The position numbers and the translations under genes are program-made. A stretch of DNA of 64,000 nucleotides from positions 62,001 to 126,000 of the forward strand of contig JBAOIL010000024.1 in assembly GCA_037044975.1 (NCBI GenBank), in the 5' to 3' direction. Of the stretch, positions 19,559 through 28,967 are shown in pieces; within the stretch, counting starts at the first letter, position 1, and each line of letters begins with the position of its first letter. The stretch comes from JADLHS01 sp020848635. Lineage in GTDB: Bacteria; Verrucomicrobiota; Verrucomicrobiia; Limisphaerales; JADLHS01. A model generated the notes under the pieces. That model made no database searches and was not told where the DNA came from. It worked only from the letters and a program-made list of their open reading frames with translations.

Positions 19559-22253
19559 TTAGTTCAGCAAGGCCTGAATGATGGCGTCGGCGAGGGCTTT
19601 CATCCCCTGGTCGCCCGGGTGACCAGCCACCCCATCGTGCGTAAAGGACCGTTCCGAGCGGGCGGCGTTGGCGGGCTCGCGGCCCAGGGGGCCGGCGTCG
19701 ACAAAAATGGCGTTGGCTTCCTGGCTTGCCTGCCTGAGGACTTCGTCCTTGGCCGGATCGGCCCAGAAACAACTGCGCACTAGCACCAGCGGATGTCGTT
19801 TCGCCAGGGCGCATCGCAGGATGTTCATCACCCCGGCGTGGAATTGTGCCTTGGCATGCTCGGAGTTCAGTGGCGGAACATTCTCGCCGATGGCCAGTAT
19901 CACCAGGTCGGGATCGAACGCGAAGAGGTCTTTCATTTGCCCGTCCACGTCATAGGTCGCGTAATTGCGTTCAAAATCCGCGATGTTGCTCACTCTGATC
20001 TGGGGCGCGGCTCCGGTGCGCCGGGTGAGGGCGTTGGCCACGAGATGAACATAATCCTTGTCCGCTGAACTCGCCGCCATGCCCCAGTTCCCGGTCCAGC
20101 CGATATCGTCCTTGGGCCCATGCAGGGTGATGCTGTTGCCCAGGAACAAGATTCGGCGGATCGCCAAGGGCTTGATCTCCGGTTCCGCTGTGACTGGAAA
20201 CATGGAAATCCGGAACTTGGTGCAACCATACGGGATAAGCGTGACGGTCTCCGCCGGTTTCGACCGCGTGGCCGGCAGCAACGGCAGCCGGGGGGCTTTC
20301 GGGTCGGGGTTCCAGGCGACCTCGATCGCGTTAGCCTGCAATCTGAGCGGCGAATTCAGCGGCCAGTCCCATTGGGCTGGCATTGCCGTGCGTTCCACGG
20401 TTACACCGGGATTTTGCAGGTCTAGCGCGAATTTCCAGCGGGCGGATGGATCGGGAGTGTTGGCATCGGTGGTATCCGGGATGGGCAGCGCAAAGAGCAG
20501 CGGGCCGTACGAAACCGAGGCGTAGGGCACACCCCGGGTGCTGGTTGCTTCAGGAATCGTCACCGGCGTGACGCGATGTGCACCGTCGTATGGCGGGCCC
20601 GACGCCGCATCGCGCCCCCGTTGCACGCTGGCGGTCATCGGCAAACGCAACCGCACAATATCGCCCGGATTCCAGTTTCGGCTGATGCGCGCGAACCCTC
20701 GTGGGTTTCGCTCCATGACCACGGCGGAGTCGTTCACACTCAGGGTGGGAGCTACGCACCAATCTGGTATGTGAAAGTCGAGTGGGAAGGCCGCCGCTCG
20801 GGCTGGTCGCACCGATATTTCGATGGTTTCATTGAAGGGATAGTCCGTTTTGCAGTCGAGCCTGACGGGCACGCGGTCAGCCACCAGCGCAGTCACTTTG
20901 CAGGGACCATAGCAAGTTGCGGCCAGACCATTGTCATAGGTGGCCATCCACATGTGCGTGACATACCAAGGGACAATCCGGTTGAGCGCCGCGGTGCAGC
21001 AGAGGGGTGAGTGCTTCCGCTGATAGGCGCCGCCGCCGGCCATGGGCCCGTGGGGAAAGTTCGGCGACAAATTGGCGAATCGGTTGGGGCTCTGGAAATA
21101 GACGTGCGACTTGAAATCACGCGTCACCGTGGCCGGCCCCGCATTAAAGAAGGCCCGTTCGATGCGATCCGCCATTCGACCTTCACCACTCACGGAGAGC
21201 AGGCAGATCTGACTCCAGACGTAACCGGCCACATCGCAGGTTTCACTCCCGCGGAACGCCCCGGTGGGACCATACCACTCGTCCGAGACCGGCACGCCGT
21301 AAGGCTGCATCGCAACGTGCTCCAGCAGATCGTGCCAGCCGACGGCTGCCTGGAGGTAGCGCGGGTCGCCCGTCCACAGATAGCCCACGGCCCAAGGCGT
21401 GGTGCTCTCGATGAATTCAACCACATGGGCGTTGTCCACCGTCGTGCCCGGCTGCAAGTTTGGTTCCTTGCGATAGCGGTTCAGATTCGGCAACAGCCCC
21501 CCCTCGGGCTTGAACATGGCATCCAACGCAGCGGCGATGCCGGGGTTGCCCGTCCAGGAGTAGGTGTCAAAGGCCGGCCACGGATTCGACATATTGCCGG
21601 TGATGGAACGCAGACACTCCGGGTCAGGCCCATAAGCTTTCTCCAGCGCGTCCAAAATGTGTTTATCCCCGGATCCGGCGTAGAACCCCGTCATGGCGCG
21701 GCCCAGCAGCCCGCAAGCCCAAAGCGGCCAGCCTCCCAACGCGGCACTGACCGCTTTCTGGTCGGCGGAATTGTTCCGGTCCAGCCACCAAAGAAACAGC
21801 ATGCCGTTCGTATTCATGGGGTCGGCCACCGCGTAGAGTCGCGTTTTGGCCTGTTGGATCAACGCCTCATCGTGCAGGGCGAAGCCCAGGCGAGCCAGGC
21901 CATCAAACCAATACCCGCCCCCCTCGTACGGCCAGGCCCCTTTGTACCAAAGGAGGCCTTCACCCGTCATCTTGTGATCGGAAGCCCAAGCCCGCTTGAA
22001 CTCGTTGTCGGTACTCGTCCATGTGGCCGGTGAAGCCGTCCCGCGCAGCCAGACACCAGTCGCGCAACCATCCGGCGGGTTCGACGGCACCGGGAGGCAG
22101 CGGGAGGAACGATGGTCGGGTCGGCGGCTCAAAGGGCCGTGCGTAATTGACCCTTACCGGAGCGACTGGTGCATCCGCTGCGAGTGCATTCAACGCTGAC
22201 ACCGTGCTGACCGCAACCAGGGTGAGCTTTAGGAAGGCGTTCTTCATTTTCAT
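19559..22253 (-). CDS. Secreted GH127 (DUF1680) plus SGNH-hydrolase fusion (frameshifted)
   Basis: About 897 residues. Signal peptide MKMKNAFLKLTLVAVSTVSA starts at 22253. The frame slips near 22010 (net +1): GFTGHMDEY joins DNEFKRAWASDHKM. The main domain is DUF1680/GH127-146-type (alpha/alpha)6 barrel: WPYEGGGYWFDGLARLG, GVPVSDEWYGPTGAFRGSET and HSPLCCTAALNRIVPWYV, which carries the paired cysteines near the zinc site. Beta-sandwich domains follow. From about residue 660 an SGNH/GDSL esterase domain begins (IRRILFLGNSITLHG, LVILAIGENVPPL), ending in a DxxxxHPGDQG segment with the catalytic Asp/His. Family knowledge suggests removal of arabinofuranose together with acetyl groups. Secreted. 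Confidence 0.82.
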
Positions 22254-22697
22254 AAAGTTCTGTGCGTGTGATGGCAGTTCGTGCGGGGAAGGTCAAAATA
22301 TTTAATCCGAAGGAGTGCGGTGCGGAGAGTGGGAGTTGAACGAGCCTGATGCAGCAAAAGCAGAAGCGGGCAGGGGGGTGACTACAAGTATGCTCATTCC
22401 ACTCGTTTGGGTATCGCCCAAGTATTCCGAAAGGCAGCGTGCGACACCTGTACGAAAAGGCACCCCAGCCAAAGCTGTAAAGTGGTTCGAAGGCTGCGTT
22501 TTTTCGTTGGTACTGGCTCAACGCACGGCGTTTCGCCAAGTCGGGATTTACACGGAATGTCTAAAACGCTGCACTTTGCGCGATTCTGCGAGGGTTCGGT
22601 CATCCATCACCAGATGCACGCTCCGGTGGTCGATGCTGGACAACTCTCCTTCGGTCGTGAAATAAAAGGCATCCCGTCGCGCCCCTTGGGCTGGTGG
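22254..22697. other. Intergenic stretch with no supported feature
   Basis: About 440 bases upstream of the GH127-type gene and downstream of the propeller/alpha-barrel gene, both on the minus strand. It is somewhat richer in A/T than its neighbours (for example AAAATATTTAATC at about 22292), as expected for a promoter region. No RNA gene or repeat was seen. Confidence 0.35.
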
Positions 22698-24728
22698 CTA
22701 TCGTTTGTTCGTGGACGCCGGCGATTCTGCAATCAAGCCGTGGTTGCGTCCCATCCAATAAGGCAGCAGATAGGCCACCCCATCGTCTTCGACTCGACCG
22801 TCGCCCCCGGCATCGGGCACGAACGGATCGGCGTTCCATTTGGCGAAAGCGGACTCGTCCACCGGCAGCGATTTGAGCAGCACGGGCCGACCAAAGCGAT
22901 TGGCCCAGGGCCGGAACGTCACATCGGCGCGATGGCTGTTTTCCTGCCGCCAGAGCCGCCGGTCGGTCGGCACCTGCCGTAGATTCTCGATGGCGCCCAT
23001 GATGTTCGCGTAGTCCGGATCCACCGTGGCATAAACGAAAGTGAAGAAAGCAGAATTCTCCGCCTTGATCACCTCGTAGTGCCGCCGCACGCCGCGCAAG
23101 AGGGCGGCACGGATGACGGGATCGCGTTCCAACTGGAGAATCGGATACCAGGCGACGAAGCCGAGTTGGTTGTCCGAGTGATTGTCCTCGTCGGGGAAGA
23201 CTTTTTTCGAGAGTTGCGTGTTGTTGAGATAACCGTGCTCACGAATGAGTTTCTGGTAATGTGTGTTGTATTTGGCGTCACCAGTCACATGATGGGCCAC
23301 TTTGAGAAAGGAGAGGATTTGGAGGCTGTTCAGGCCGCATTCAAGGTAATGCTCGGGATCGTCATTCAACGATTCCGGATTCCAGAAACCCCAGCGGGTC
23401 CGCTTTCCGGTCCAATCGATGAGCTGGTAGTTGTGATCGATAATGTAATCCGTCACGGCGCGGATCTGGCGAATGCATTGCTCCTTTTCGGCCGGATCTT
23501 CCCGGGCGATATGTTCATAGTAGGCGTAAAATGCCAGGTAATGCCCGTCAATCTCGTCACTGGAGGTGTCACTCTTCCAATAGAACTTCCCATCTGGCGT
23601 GGGCTGCCATTGCCGGTCCCGCGATTTCCCCAGTTCACGTGGCAGGATACTGCGCGCCACCAAACCGGGGGTGCCCGAGGCGCTTTGCAGGTGGTAGAGA
23701 GCGTGCATGCTCGCACGAGCCGACGCCTTGGCGGACTCATCCTTCGTTGCCCCGTAGCAGAGTGCAAGCGCTGTCACGTGGTAAGCGGTCCAAAGCCCGT
23801 CGTTGTCATTGTCGCCGATAATGTGTTTTGTTGGTTTTCGCGCGTTATCCAAGGTGCAATCCGCGACCAGGCCGAAGCGTCGGTGGCGTTCGTTGACGAG
23901 CCGTTCAATGGTGCGCGCCTTCTGTTCCAACGTTGTGGCAACGGCGTCAATGCGCCCCACGCCACAGTCAGTCAGAAAATACGCCGGCATGCCTTCGGGG
24001 GCCAGCGCAATGGCCCGGACGCGATCCCCTGGCAAGTACCGTGGCCCCTGGCGGTAGAACCACCGGCGGCCGGCCGAGGCGGGACGATGGAGCACGGCGC
24101 CCTTGGAAGTGCCAATCCAGACATTGTCCTCCCGGTCAATGGCGAGTGCGGTGACATCCTCGACCGGTAGTCCTTGGCGGCCGCGTATGTCGTGCCACTT
24201 GCCGTTGGCGTCACGCAGACTGAGGCCAAGCGGCGTGCCCACCCAAAGCACGCCATGGGAATCCTGAGCCAGGGCGGTGATGCGGGTGGCCAGTGGGCCG
24301 TCAACCCCGTAATCTTCGTGGCGCAAGACCGCCGCGCCCGGTTTTGTGCGGAAGTAAAGGCCGTGGTCTGTGCCGAACCATTCCCCTGCGCCACCAGCGT
24401 CCAAATGGGCGGTGGCGATCCCGCCCGTAGGAAGCTGCGCCAGCTCATTAATCAGTCGGACTCGCCCATCCGGCCCCACGTCCAATCCCAGCGCTCGTTC
24501 CGCGGAACTTGTGGAGAAGGATTCTTCAATCGCGCCGACGTGTTCGGTGAAGGGCCCAACCGTGATCGGCAGTTGCTTGGGGACGCCAAGCTTTTCCCAA
24601 GGCGGCAAAACGTTGGATAGAGGGATTGCCGGTTCGGCCTTGGCGGCACTAACACCCAGCAACACCATCAGGCTGATTTGCAAGAGTTTCACGAATCCAA
24701 ACGTGTCGCCCGGTTTTCTGCGGCGCAA
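22698..24728 (-). CDS. Exported protein with Reg_prop-type propeller and alpha-barrel domains
   Basis: 676 residues. A signal segment (LLQISLMVLLGVSAAKAEP) is followed by about 250 residues with two-component-regulator-propeller blades: ITALAQDSHGVLWVGTPLGL, VTALAIDREDNVWIGTSKGA and IALAPEGMPAYFLTDCG. The C-terminal 400 residues are helical with sugar-enzyme-like signatures (GDNDNDGLWTAYHVTALALC, then SSDEIDGHYLAFYAYYEHIA and FWNPESLNDDPEHYLECGLN). This recalls an (alpha/alpha)6 barrel. Unlike true hybrid sensors it has no kinase domain or transmembrane anchor. It could be a secreted hydrolase or lyase of an undescribed type within the CAZyme region. Confidence 0.65.
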   Translation of the reverse strand: MRRRKPGDTFGFVKLLQISLMVLLGVSAAKAEPAIPLSNVLPPWEKLGVPKQLPITVGPFTEHVGAIEESFSTSSAERALGLDVGPDGRVRLINELAQLPTGGIATAHLDAGGAGEWFGTDHGLYFRTKPGAAVLRHEDYGVDGPLATRITALAQDSHGVLWVGTPLGLSLRDANGKWHDIRGRQGLPVEDVTALAIDREDNVWIGTSKGAVLHRPASAGRRWFYRQGPRYLPGDRVRAIALAPEGMPAYFLTDCGVGRIDAVATTLEQKARTIERLVNERHRRFGLVADCTLDNARKPTKHIIGDNDNDGLWTAYHVTALALCYGATKDESAKASARASMHALYHLQSASGTPGLVARSILPRELGKSRDRQWQPTPDGKFYWKSDTSSDEIDGHYLAFYAYYEHIAREDPAEKEQCIRQIRAVTDYIIDHNYQLIDWTGKRTRWGFWNPESLNDDPEHYLECGLNSLQILSFLKVAHHVTGDAKYNTHYQKLIREHGYLNNTQLSKKVFPDEDNHSDNQLGFVAWYPILQLERDPVIRAALLRGVRRHYEVIKAENSAFFTFVYATVDPDYANIMGAIENLRQVPTDRRLWRQENSHRADVTFRPWANRFGRPVLLKSLPVDESAFAKWNADPFVPDAGGDGRVEDDGVAYLLPYWMGRNHGLIAESPASTNKR

Positions 24729-25190
24729 GCCATTTCGTCACCGTTCGACGCTTGAGTCGGAAATTGCCCCGCGTCCGGGTGAGAATCCCGCTGGCGCGCT
24801 GGTTTGACGAAGCGCAAGCCGACCGGGCTTTGGCGGTTTGACCTTGCCCGCCAGGCCGAGGCCGGTGAATGATTCCGGGTGCATTCCGTGAAGATCAGGC
24901 GCGATTCCGATTGTCGGCGTTCTGGAAGGCGTGAGAATGAAGATTATTGCTCCATTTGCGTGCCCGCGCGTCATTCTTGGTTCAGATTGCTGGCGATCGT
25001 AATTCTCATCCTGGTTATGGCCTTTCTCACGGTGGTGGCGATCGCTGCGAGATGAGCTGGGCCGGCGGTGGCCTGTCGAAAAGGGGAGGTGACTGGACCT
25101 GTCTCTTGGCAACCCCGAAGGACTGGTTCTACACGAATTTCGAGAATTCCTATTTTGGCAAAGGGCCGCACCACGCCCCAAAATGACGAG
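24729..25190. other. Intergenic stretch; one possible tiny membrane ORF
   Basis: About 460 bases between two minus-strand genes. The only notable content is the tiny plus-strand ORF described separately at 24879-25055. No RNA gene, hairpin with T-run or repeat was seen. Confidence 0.35.
24879..25055 (+). CDS. Possible 58-residue single-pass membrane peptide
   Basis: A GTG-initiated frame of 59 codons whose C-terminal third is strikingly hydrophobic: FRLLAIVILILVMAFLTVV, then AIAAR and a stop. It is preceded by a polar region with a CSIC pair. Downstream of the previous stop the frame is open only from the GTG at 24879. There is no clear ribosome-binding site, so it could be chance. Confidence 0.22.
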   Translation: MHSVKIRRDSDCRRSGRRENEDYCSICVPARHSWFRLLAIVILILVMAFLTVVAIAAR

Positions 25191-26483
25191 CTACGCTGCG
25201 GGGGCAATCAGGCGGAAAAAAACGCTACTGGGGGAATTCGTGATGGTCGTCGTCTTGGTGGTTCCATCATCAAGGACGTTGCCGATGTAGTTCGTCCAGG
25301 GAGTGGCATTCAAATCAGCGGTTTGCTGCAAGGCAAAGCCGGTGGCGCTGCTCGGCCAGGCAAGAACAATGTACGATCCGACGCGAGCAATAGAAATCTT
25401 CGGCGGATCCACACCCGTGGAGGTGACGGTGAATGGCTTGGTAGTAGCCAAGCCACCGGCGGCAATCACCGAAATCGGTCCGGTGATCGCGCCAAGGGGC
25501 ACGGTGGCGGTGATCCGTTCGGCGGAGTTGAAGGTGAACGAGGCGTTCAGTCCGTTGAATGACACGGTGGTTGCGCCCGTGAAATTGGTGCCGTCAATGA
25601 CGACGGTGCTATTGGCGTTGCCGGCGACGGGCGCAAAATCGGTAATGCCACAGGCCGGGGCGCCGTCCACCTTGGCGCGCAACACCGTGGCTACATTCGC
25701 GTTCAAGGCGGTGAAGAACGTGAAACTGGTGTTGGTCTGCAAATGATTTACCGAGGTGAGGTAATTCTCCCAGGGATCGGAGCGCACCCCCTGGAGGTTT
25801 GGAATGTTGACGGCGATGACGCGGGTGGCGGTGGTGATGCTGGAGGGCGAGTCGCCACTGCCGGTCGGCACCACCACGATGATTTTCCAAACATTGCTGG
25901 CAATCAGGATTTGACCGGCCGAAGCAGTGGAGGCCCCGCTGAAACCTTCCGGCCCGCAGGTGATGAGGACCTCGTTCCCGGCGGCGGCGAGGGTGCGGCA
26001 GTAGGTTTCCAGATTGGCCCACACGCCCTGATTGTTGTCGGGGGCCTGGGGCATCATGTTGGACATCAAGAAGGTTTCCTCGTTGAGGGCCACACTCACG
26101 GTGCGATCGCCGGAGGGGCACAGGTGGCCGCGGTCGTAGCCCGAGCCGCTGTAATCGGTGGGCTGCACCCAGTAGAAATCCGGCGGCAGGTTGGTGTCCG
26201 CGAAGAAATTGGGGGACCGGCCGCTGGTGCCGGTGTCGTCGGTGGTCAGATTCCAACTGGCCCAGTTGGGTTGCCGGCGGGTGTCGTTGTAATCGAGGGC
26301 TTCGACGTCGCGCTGGATGAGGTAGTGACTATGGACATTGGTATGCGCCGAGGCGTTGCTGGGATTGCCAAGCAACATCTGGTAGGCGATCCCAATGGTG
26401 GCATGCGCGGGAACGATGCCGAGCAGCAGCCAGCAGAGGGTGAGGCCGCGCGCAACGCGGGGGCAGGAAGCCGGTCGCCCCAT
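25191..26483 (-). CDS. Secreted NUC1-type DNA/RNA non-specific endonuclease with IPT/TIG domain
   Basis: 430 residues. Signal peptide (ARGLTLCWLLLGIVPAHA) is followed by a His-Me finger nuclease domain (about 45-265). It has YDRGHLCPSGDRT, with DRGH at 117-120 carrying the general-base His, and SNMMPQAPDNNQGVWANLE, carrying the Mg-binding Asn/Glu. Residues about 278-350 form an IPT/TIG beta-sandwich (ITDFAPVAGNANSTVVIDGT). A C-terminal beta domain (IVLAWPSSATGFALQQTADL) of a type frequent in Verrucomicrobiota exoproteins follows. It is expected to cut single- and double-stranded DNA and RNA outside the cell, for nutrient or biofilm DNA use. It starts three bases after the YHYH gene, so the two are surely co-transcribed. 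Confidence 0.88.
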   Translation of the reverse strand: MGRPASCPRVARGLTLCWLLLGIVPAHATIGIAYQMLLGNPSNASAHTNVHSHYLIQRDVEALDYNDTRRQPNWASWNLTTDDTGTSGRSPNFFADTNLPPDFYWVQPTDYSGSGYDRGHLCPSGDRTVSVALNEETFLMSNMMPQAPDNNQGVWANLETYCRTLAAAGNEVLITCGPEGFSGASTASAGQILIASNVWKIIVVVPTGSGDSPSSITTATRVIAVNIPNLQGVRSDPWENYLTSVNHLQTNTSFTFFTALNANVATVLRAKVDGAPACGITDFAPVAGNANSTVVIDGTNFTGATTVSFNGLNASFTFNSAERITATVPLGAITGPISVIAAGGLATTKPFTVTSTGVDPPKISIARVGSYIVLAWPSSATGFALQQTADLNATPWTNYIGNVLDDGTTKTTTITNSPSSVFFRLIAPAA

Positions 26484-26486
26484 GGG

Positions 26487-26873
26487 TTAGCGGCTGCCTT
26501 TCCGTTTTTGATAATAATGAAAGGCGATCTCCCAGACGAGGTAACCGGACCCGAGTCCGACCAGATAAACCCACCATGGCAGGTCATTAAACATTGAGGT
26601 GATCTCGGGCGTCAGACCCACTTCCGAAGCCGCGACCGTGTTGGTTGCCGTTTCGGCGGGCGTGACCTGGAGGTTGCGGTTGGAGGCGATCGGGGCGGCA
26701 GACGGCGCTGTCAGGAGTGAACTGCCGTCCGGAGCATTGGTGCCGCGGTGATAGTGATAGATCCCGGTCGCACGATCCGTATGTCCGCCATTGGCGTCCA
26801 ATCCCCCCGGGTGAGCGATGGCGCCAAACGCGCCCAGCAGCGCGGACAAGTAAATGAGCGCTCTGGTTTTCAA
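26487..26873 (-). CDS. Membrane-anchored YHYH-motif protein
   Basis: 128 residues. Signal peptide (MKTRALIYLSALLGAFGAIA) is followed immediately by the conserved HPGGLDANGGHTDRATG and YHYH (residues 39-42). An Ala/Thr-rich linker and one C-terminal transmembrane helix (PWWVYLVGLGSGYLV, about 97-118) end in a basic tail QKRKGSR. The topology suggests a periplasmic His-rich, probably metal-binding head held by a C-terminal anchor. Proteins with this 'GG-H-D-YHYH' block are small, exported and functionally unknown. It is the first gene of a two-gene unit with the NUC1 nuclease. A decayed copy of its tail lies at 18368-18469. Confidence 0.8.
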   Translation of the reverse strand: MKTRALIYLSALLGAFGAIAHPGGLDANGGHTDRATGIYHYHRGTNAPDGSSLLTAPSAAPIASNRNLQVTPAETATNTVAASEVGLTPEITSMFNDLPWWVYLVGLGSGYLVWEIAFHYYQKRKGSR

Positions 26874-27063
26874 TGGTATCGAACGGCTTCACTGATCATT
26901 GATTGCCAAGCCTCCTTTGATTCGGGTGTCACGTCAAGTCGGGTTGCTGCGGAATTCAGGGGGGACGCGCTCCTAAGCTCTGGTACGTGCTTTGTCTTTA
27001 TAAGGCTTTCATGAGAGAAGCTGCAAACGTATCTGACGTTAACGGACGTCACGAAAGCGCAAA

Positions 27064-27384
27064 GCATTGGCGCTGGACGGCAAGGCCATCCGCCGCGCCC
27101 TGAATCAAGGCGACAACACCCGCGTCATCGTCAGGGCGTGGGCGTGGGCGTGGGCGTCCCAACGCTGCCTGTTGGTGGAACGGTGAAAAGTCAAAGACAA
27201 GTGGAACGAAGTTAAGACGATCCTGGAGTTGTTGGGCGCGTTGGAAATGGCGGGCTGCATCCTCACCGCCGCCTGACCATCAACCTTCTTGTACCGAGAC
27301 AAGACGTGGAAATGCAGCATCACAGTCAAACTGCTACGCGCCAGCATTGATCCCGATGCCCTCAAACTGATCCTCGCAATTTGA
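27064..27384 (+). mobile_element. Decayed ISAs1-family transposase fragment
   Basis: A single plus-strand frame reads ALALDGKAIRRALNQG, then AWASQRCLLVE, KVKDKWNEVKTILELLGALE and MAGCILTAA. It ends with FLYRDKTWKCSITVKLLRAS and DPDALKLILAI. These are the core and C-terminal signatures of ISAs1 (H-repeat-associated DDE) transposases: DGKxxR, AWASQ, K-S-NE and the 'GCIVTxDAM' segment with the catalytic Asp lost. TGA stops interrupt at 27184 and 27274, and the central part between GCILTA and the tail is missing. No terminal inverted repeats or target duplication were identified. Confidence 0.78.
27134..27157 (+). repeat. Four tandem GGGCGT hexamers
   Basis: Four perfect head-to-tail copies of GGGCGT sit inside the transposase remnant. 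They expand the normal AWAS motif to AWAWAWAS. The frame is kept because six is a multiple of three. This looks like replication slippage in unselected sequence. Confidence 0.85.
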
Positions 27385-27534
27385 GGTGCGTCAGCTCTGT
27401 TGCGCCGCGCCTCCCTCCTTCACAATCGTAGGGCTACACTGTCGGTTTGCGAAAGTTAGGCTAAGGTTTCAGTTAAGTGTGGTGAATGGTAACGGATCCT
27501 TGTTCTGCTGATATGCGTGAATTAGCATCCTGCC

Positions 27535-28924
27535 ATGAATTTGACCAACAGCAAAATCAACCGTCGCCATTTTTTGCGGCGGGGTGCCGTGGCTCTCGGG
27601 GCCGCTGCGGCCGGGCCGATGATCGTTCCAGCTTCAGTTCTGGGCCGGGCGGGAGCTCAAGCCCCCAGCGAGCGGATCGCGATGGGCTTCATCGGGCTGG
27701 GCGGCCAGGGCACCGGCCATTTGCTGGGGGGCGCCTGGACGTATGTGGCGGGCGGTTACATTTCGCGCCCGGACGTGCAGGTGCAGGCAGTCTGCGACGT
27801 GCGCAAGGAGCGCCGCGAATCCGCCCAGCAGCGGTGCAACGAGTATTACGCCACAAAGCTTGGACAGGCTGGCTACAACGGGGTACCGCGCCTACGAAGA
27901 TTTTCTCGAGGTTCTCGCCCGGCCTGATATTGACGCGGTGCTGCTGGCGTTGCCCTATCACTGGGCGGCACCGATGGCTACGATGGCGGCGCAAGCGGGC
28001 AAGGATGTTTATTGTGAGAAACCCATTGCCATCACGGTGAATCAGGGGCGCAACCTCGTCGAGACCTGCAGGCGTTTCGGACGTGTCTACCAGGCCGGCA
28101 TGCAACAGCGCTCCGAATACGGCGGCAAATTCCGCATCGCTTGCGAGATGGTTCGCAACGGTCGCATTGGCCAGCTCAAGGAGGTTTACGCCTATCGTCA
28201 GCCAGGGGTCTTTTTTCCGACCGAATGGACTTCGGATCGGTCGGTGCCGGTCCCGGCGGGATTTGACTGGGATCGCTGGCTTGGCCCGTTGCCCTGGCGT
28301 CCGTTCGGTGGCGAGGCCGGCCACGCGATTTCAGGGATTTACATCGGCGACTTGAACTGGAGCCCGCACCATTACGACATCATCCAATGGACGGTAAATC
28401 CTGATCCGACTGCGTTGGTGGAAGTGGAGTACGAGAAAAACGCGGTCCCGGCTTCCGGCGCGGCGGCCTATCCGAATGGTGCGGCGGGGCGACCGGAAGA
28501 TGGGAATGTACATTATCATTATGCGAATGGCGTGGTGGTTCACTCGACCAGCTACCCCGGCGAACCGATTGGGAACGTGGGCGGTGCTGTCTTCGTCGGC
28601 ACGGAAGGGCGGATCGCGGTGGACCGCGTCAACCTCGTTTCCTATCCGGAGCGGATTCTCAAAGAACCATTGCGGCCCACCGACGCCCGGGCGGAGCGCA
28701 ACAGTGGGCACTCCGACAATTTTCTCGAGTGTGTTCGCTCCCGGCGTCCGACCATCTGCAATCCGGCTACCGCCGTCTATACCATGAATGCGATTCTAAT
28801 TGGTGGCATTGCCATGGCCCTGCAACGGGCGGTCAAATGGGATCCGGCCAAAGGCCAATTTCAAGGCGATCCGGCGGCCGATCGGCTGCTCGCCTACACC
28901 CCGCGTCCCCCGTGGCGGTTCTGA
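27535..28924 (+). CDS. Tat-exported Gfo/Idh/MocA family oxidoreductase (frameshifted)
   Basis: About 463 residues. Twin-arginine signal NRRHFLRRGAVALGAAAAG is followed by the Rossmann start IAMGFIGLGGQGTGH. The frame slips near 27883 in a GGGG run (net +1), joining AGYNG to YRAYEDFLEVLARPD. The conserved EKPIA motif (DVYCEKPIAITVNQGR) and Gfo/Idh C-terminal beta-sheet follow (HHYDIIQWTVNPDPTALVEV). These enzymes oxidise or reduce sugar hydroxyls with NAD(P) held in the protein; exported versions are common in Verrucomicrobiota and Planctomycetes. It leads a same-strand run with the HEAT/FG-GAP protein, the GH172-like protein and the ABC components, so a sugar-processing role is likely. Confidence 0.85.
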
Positions 28925-28967
28925 CTGCCGTAGGAAGCACCCTGATTGCCCCAATTAAGAAATTTCC

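Larger units (their letters stand above)
26874..27534. other. Intergenic stretch containing a transposase remnant
   Basis: About 660 bases between the divergent YHYH and Gfo/Idh/MocA genes. It contains the ISAs1-type remnant at 27064-27384 and must also hold the promoters of both flanking genes. Nothing else was recognised. Confidence 0.5.

Noticed and set aside
26874..27060. Terminal inverted repeats of the ISAs1 remnant
   Set aside because: No matching inverted ends or target duplication could be aligned by eye around the transposase fragment.
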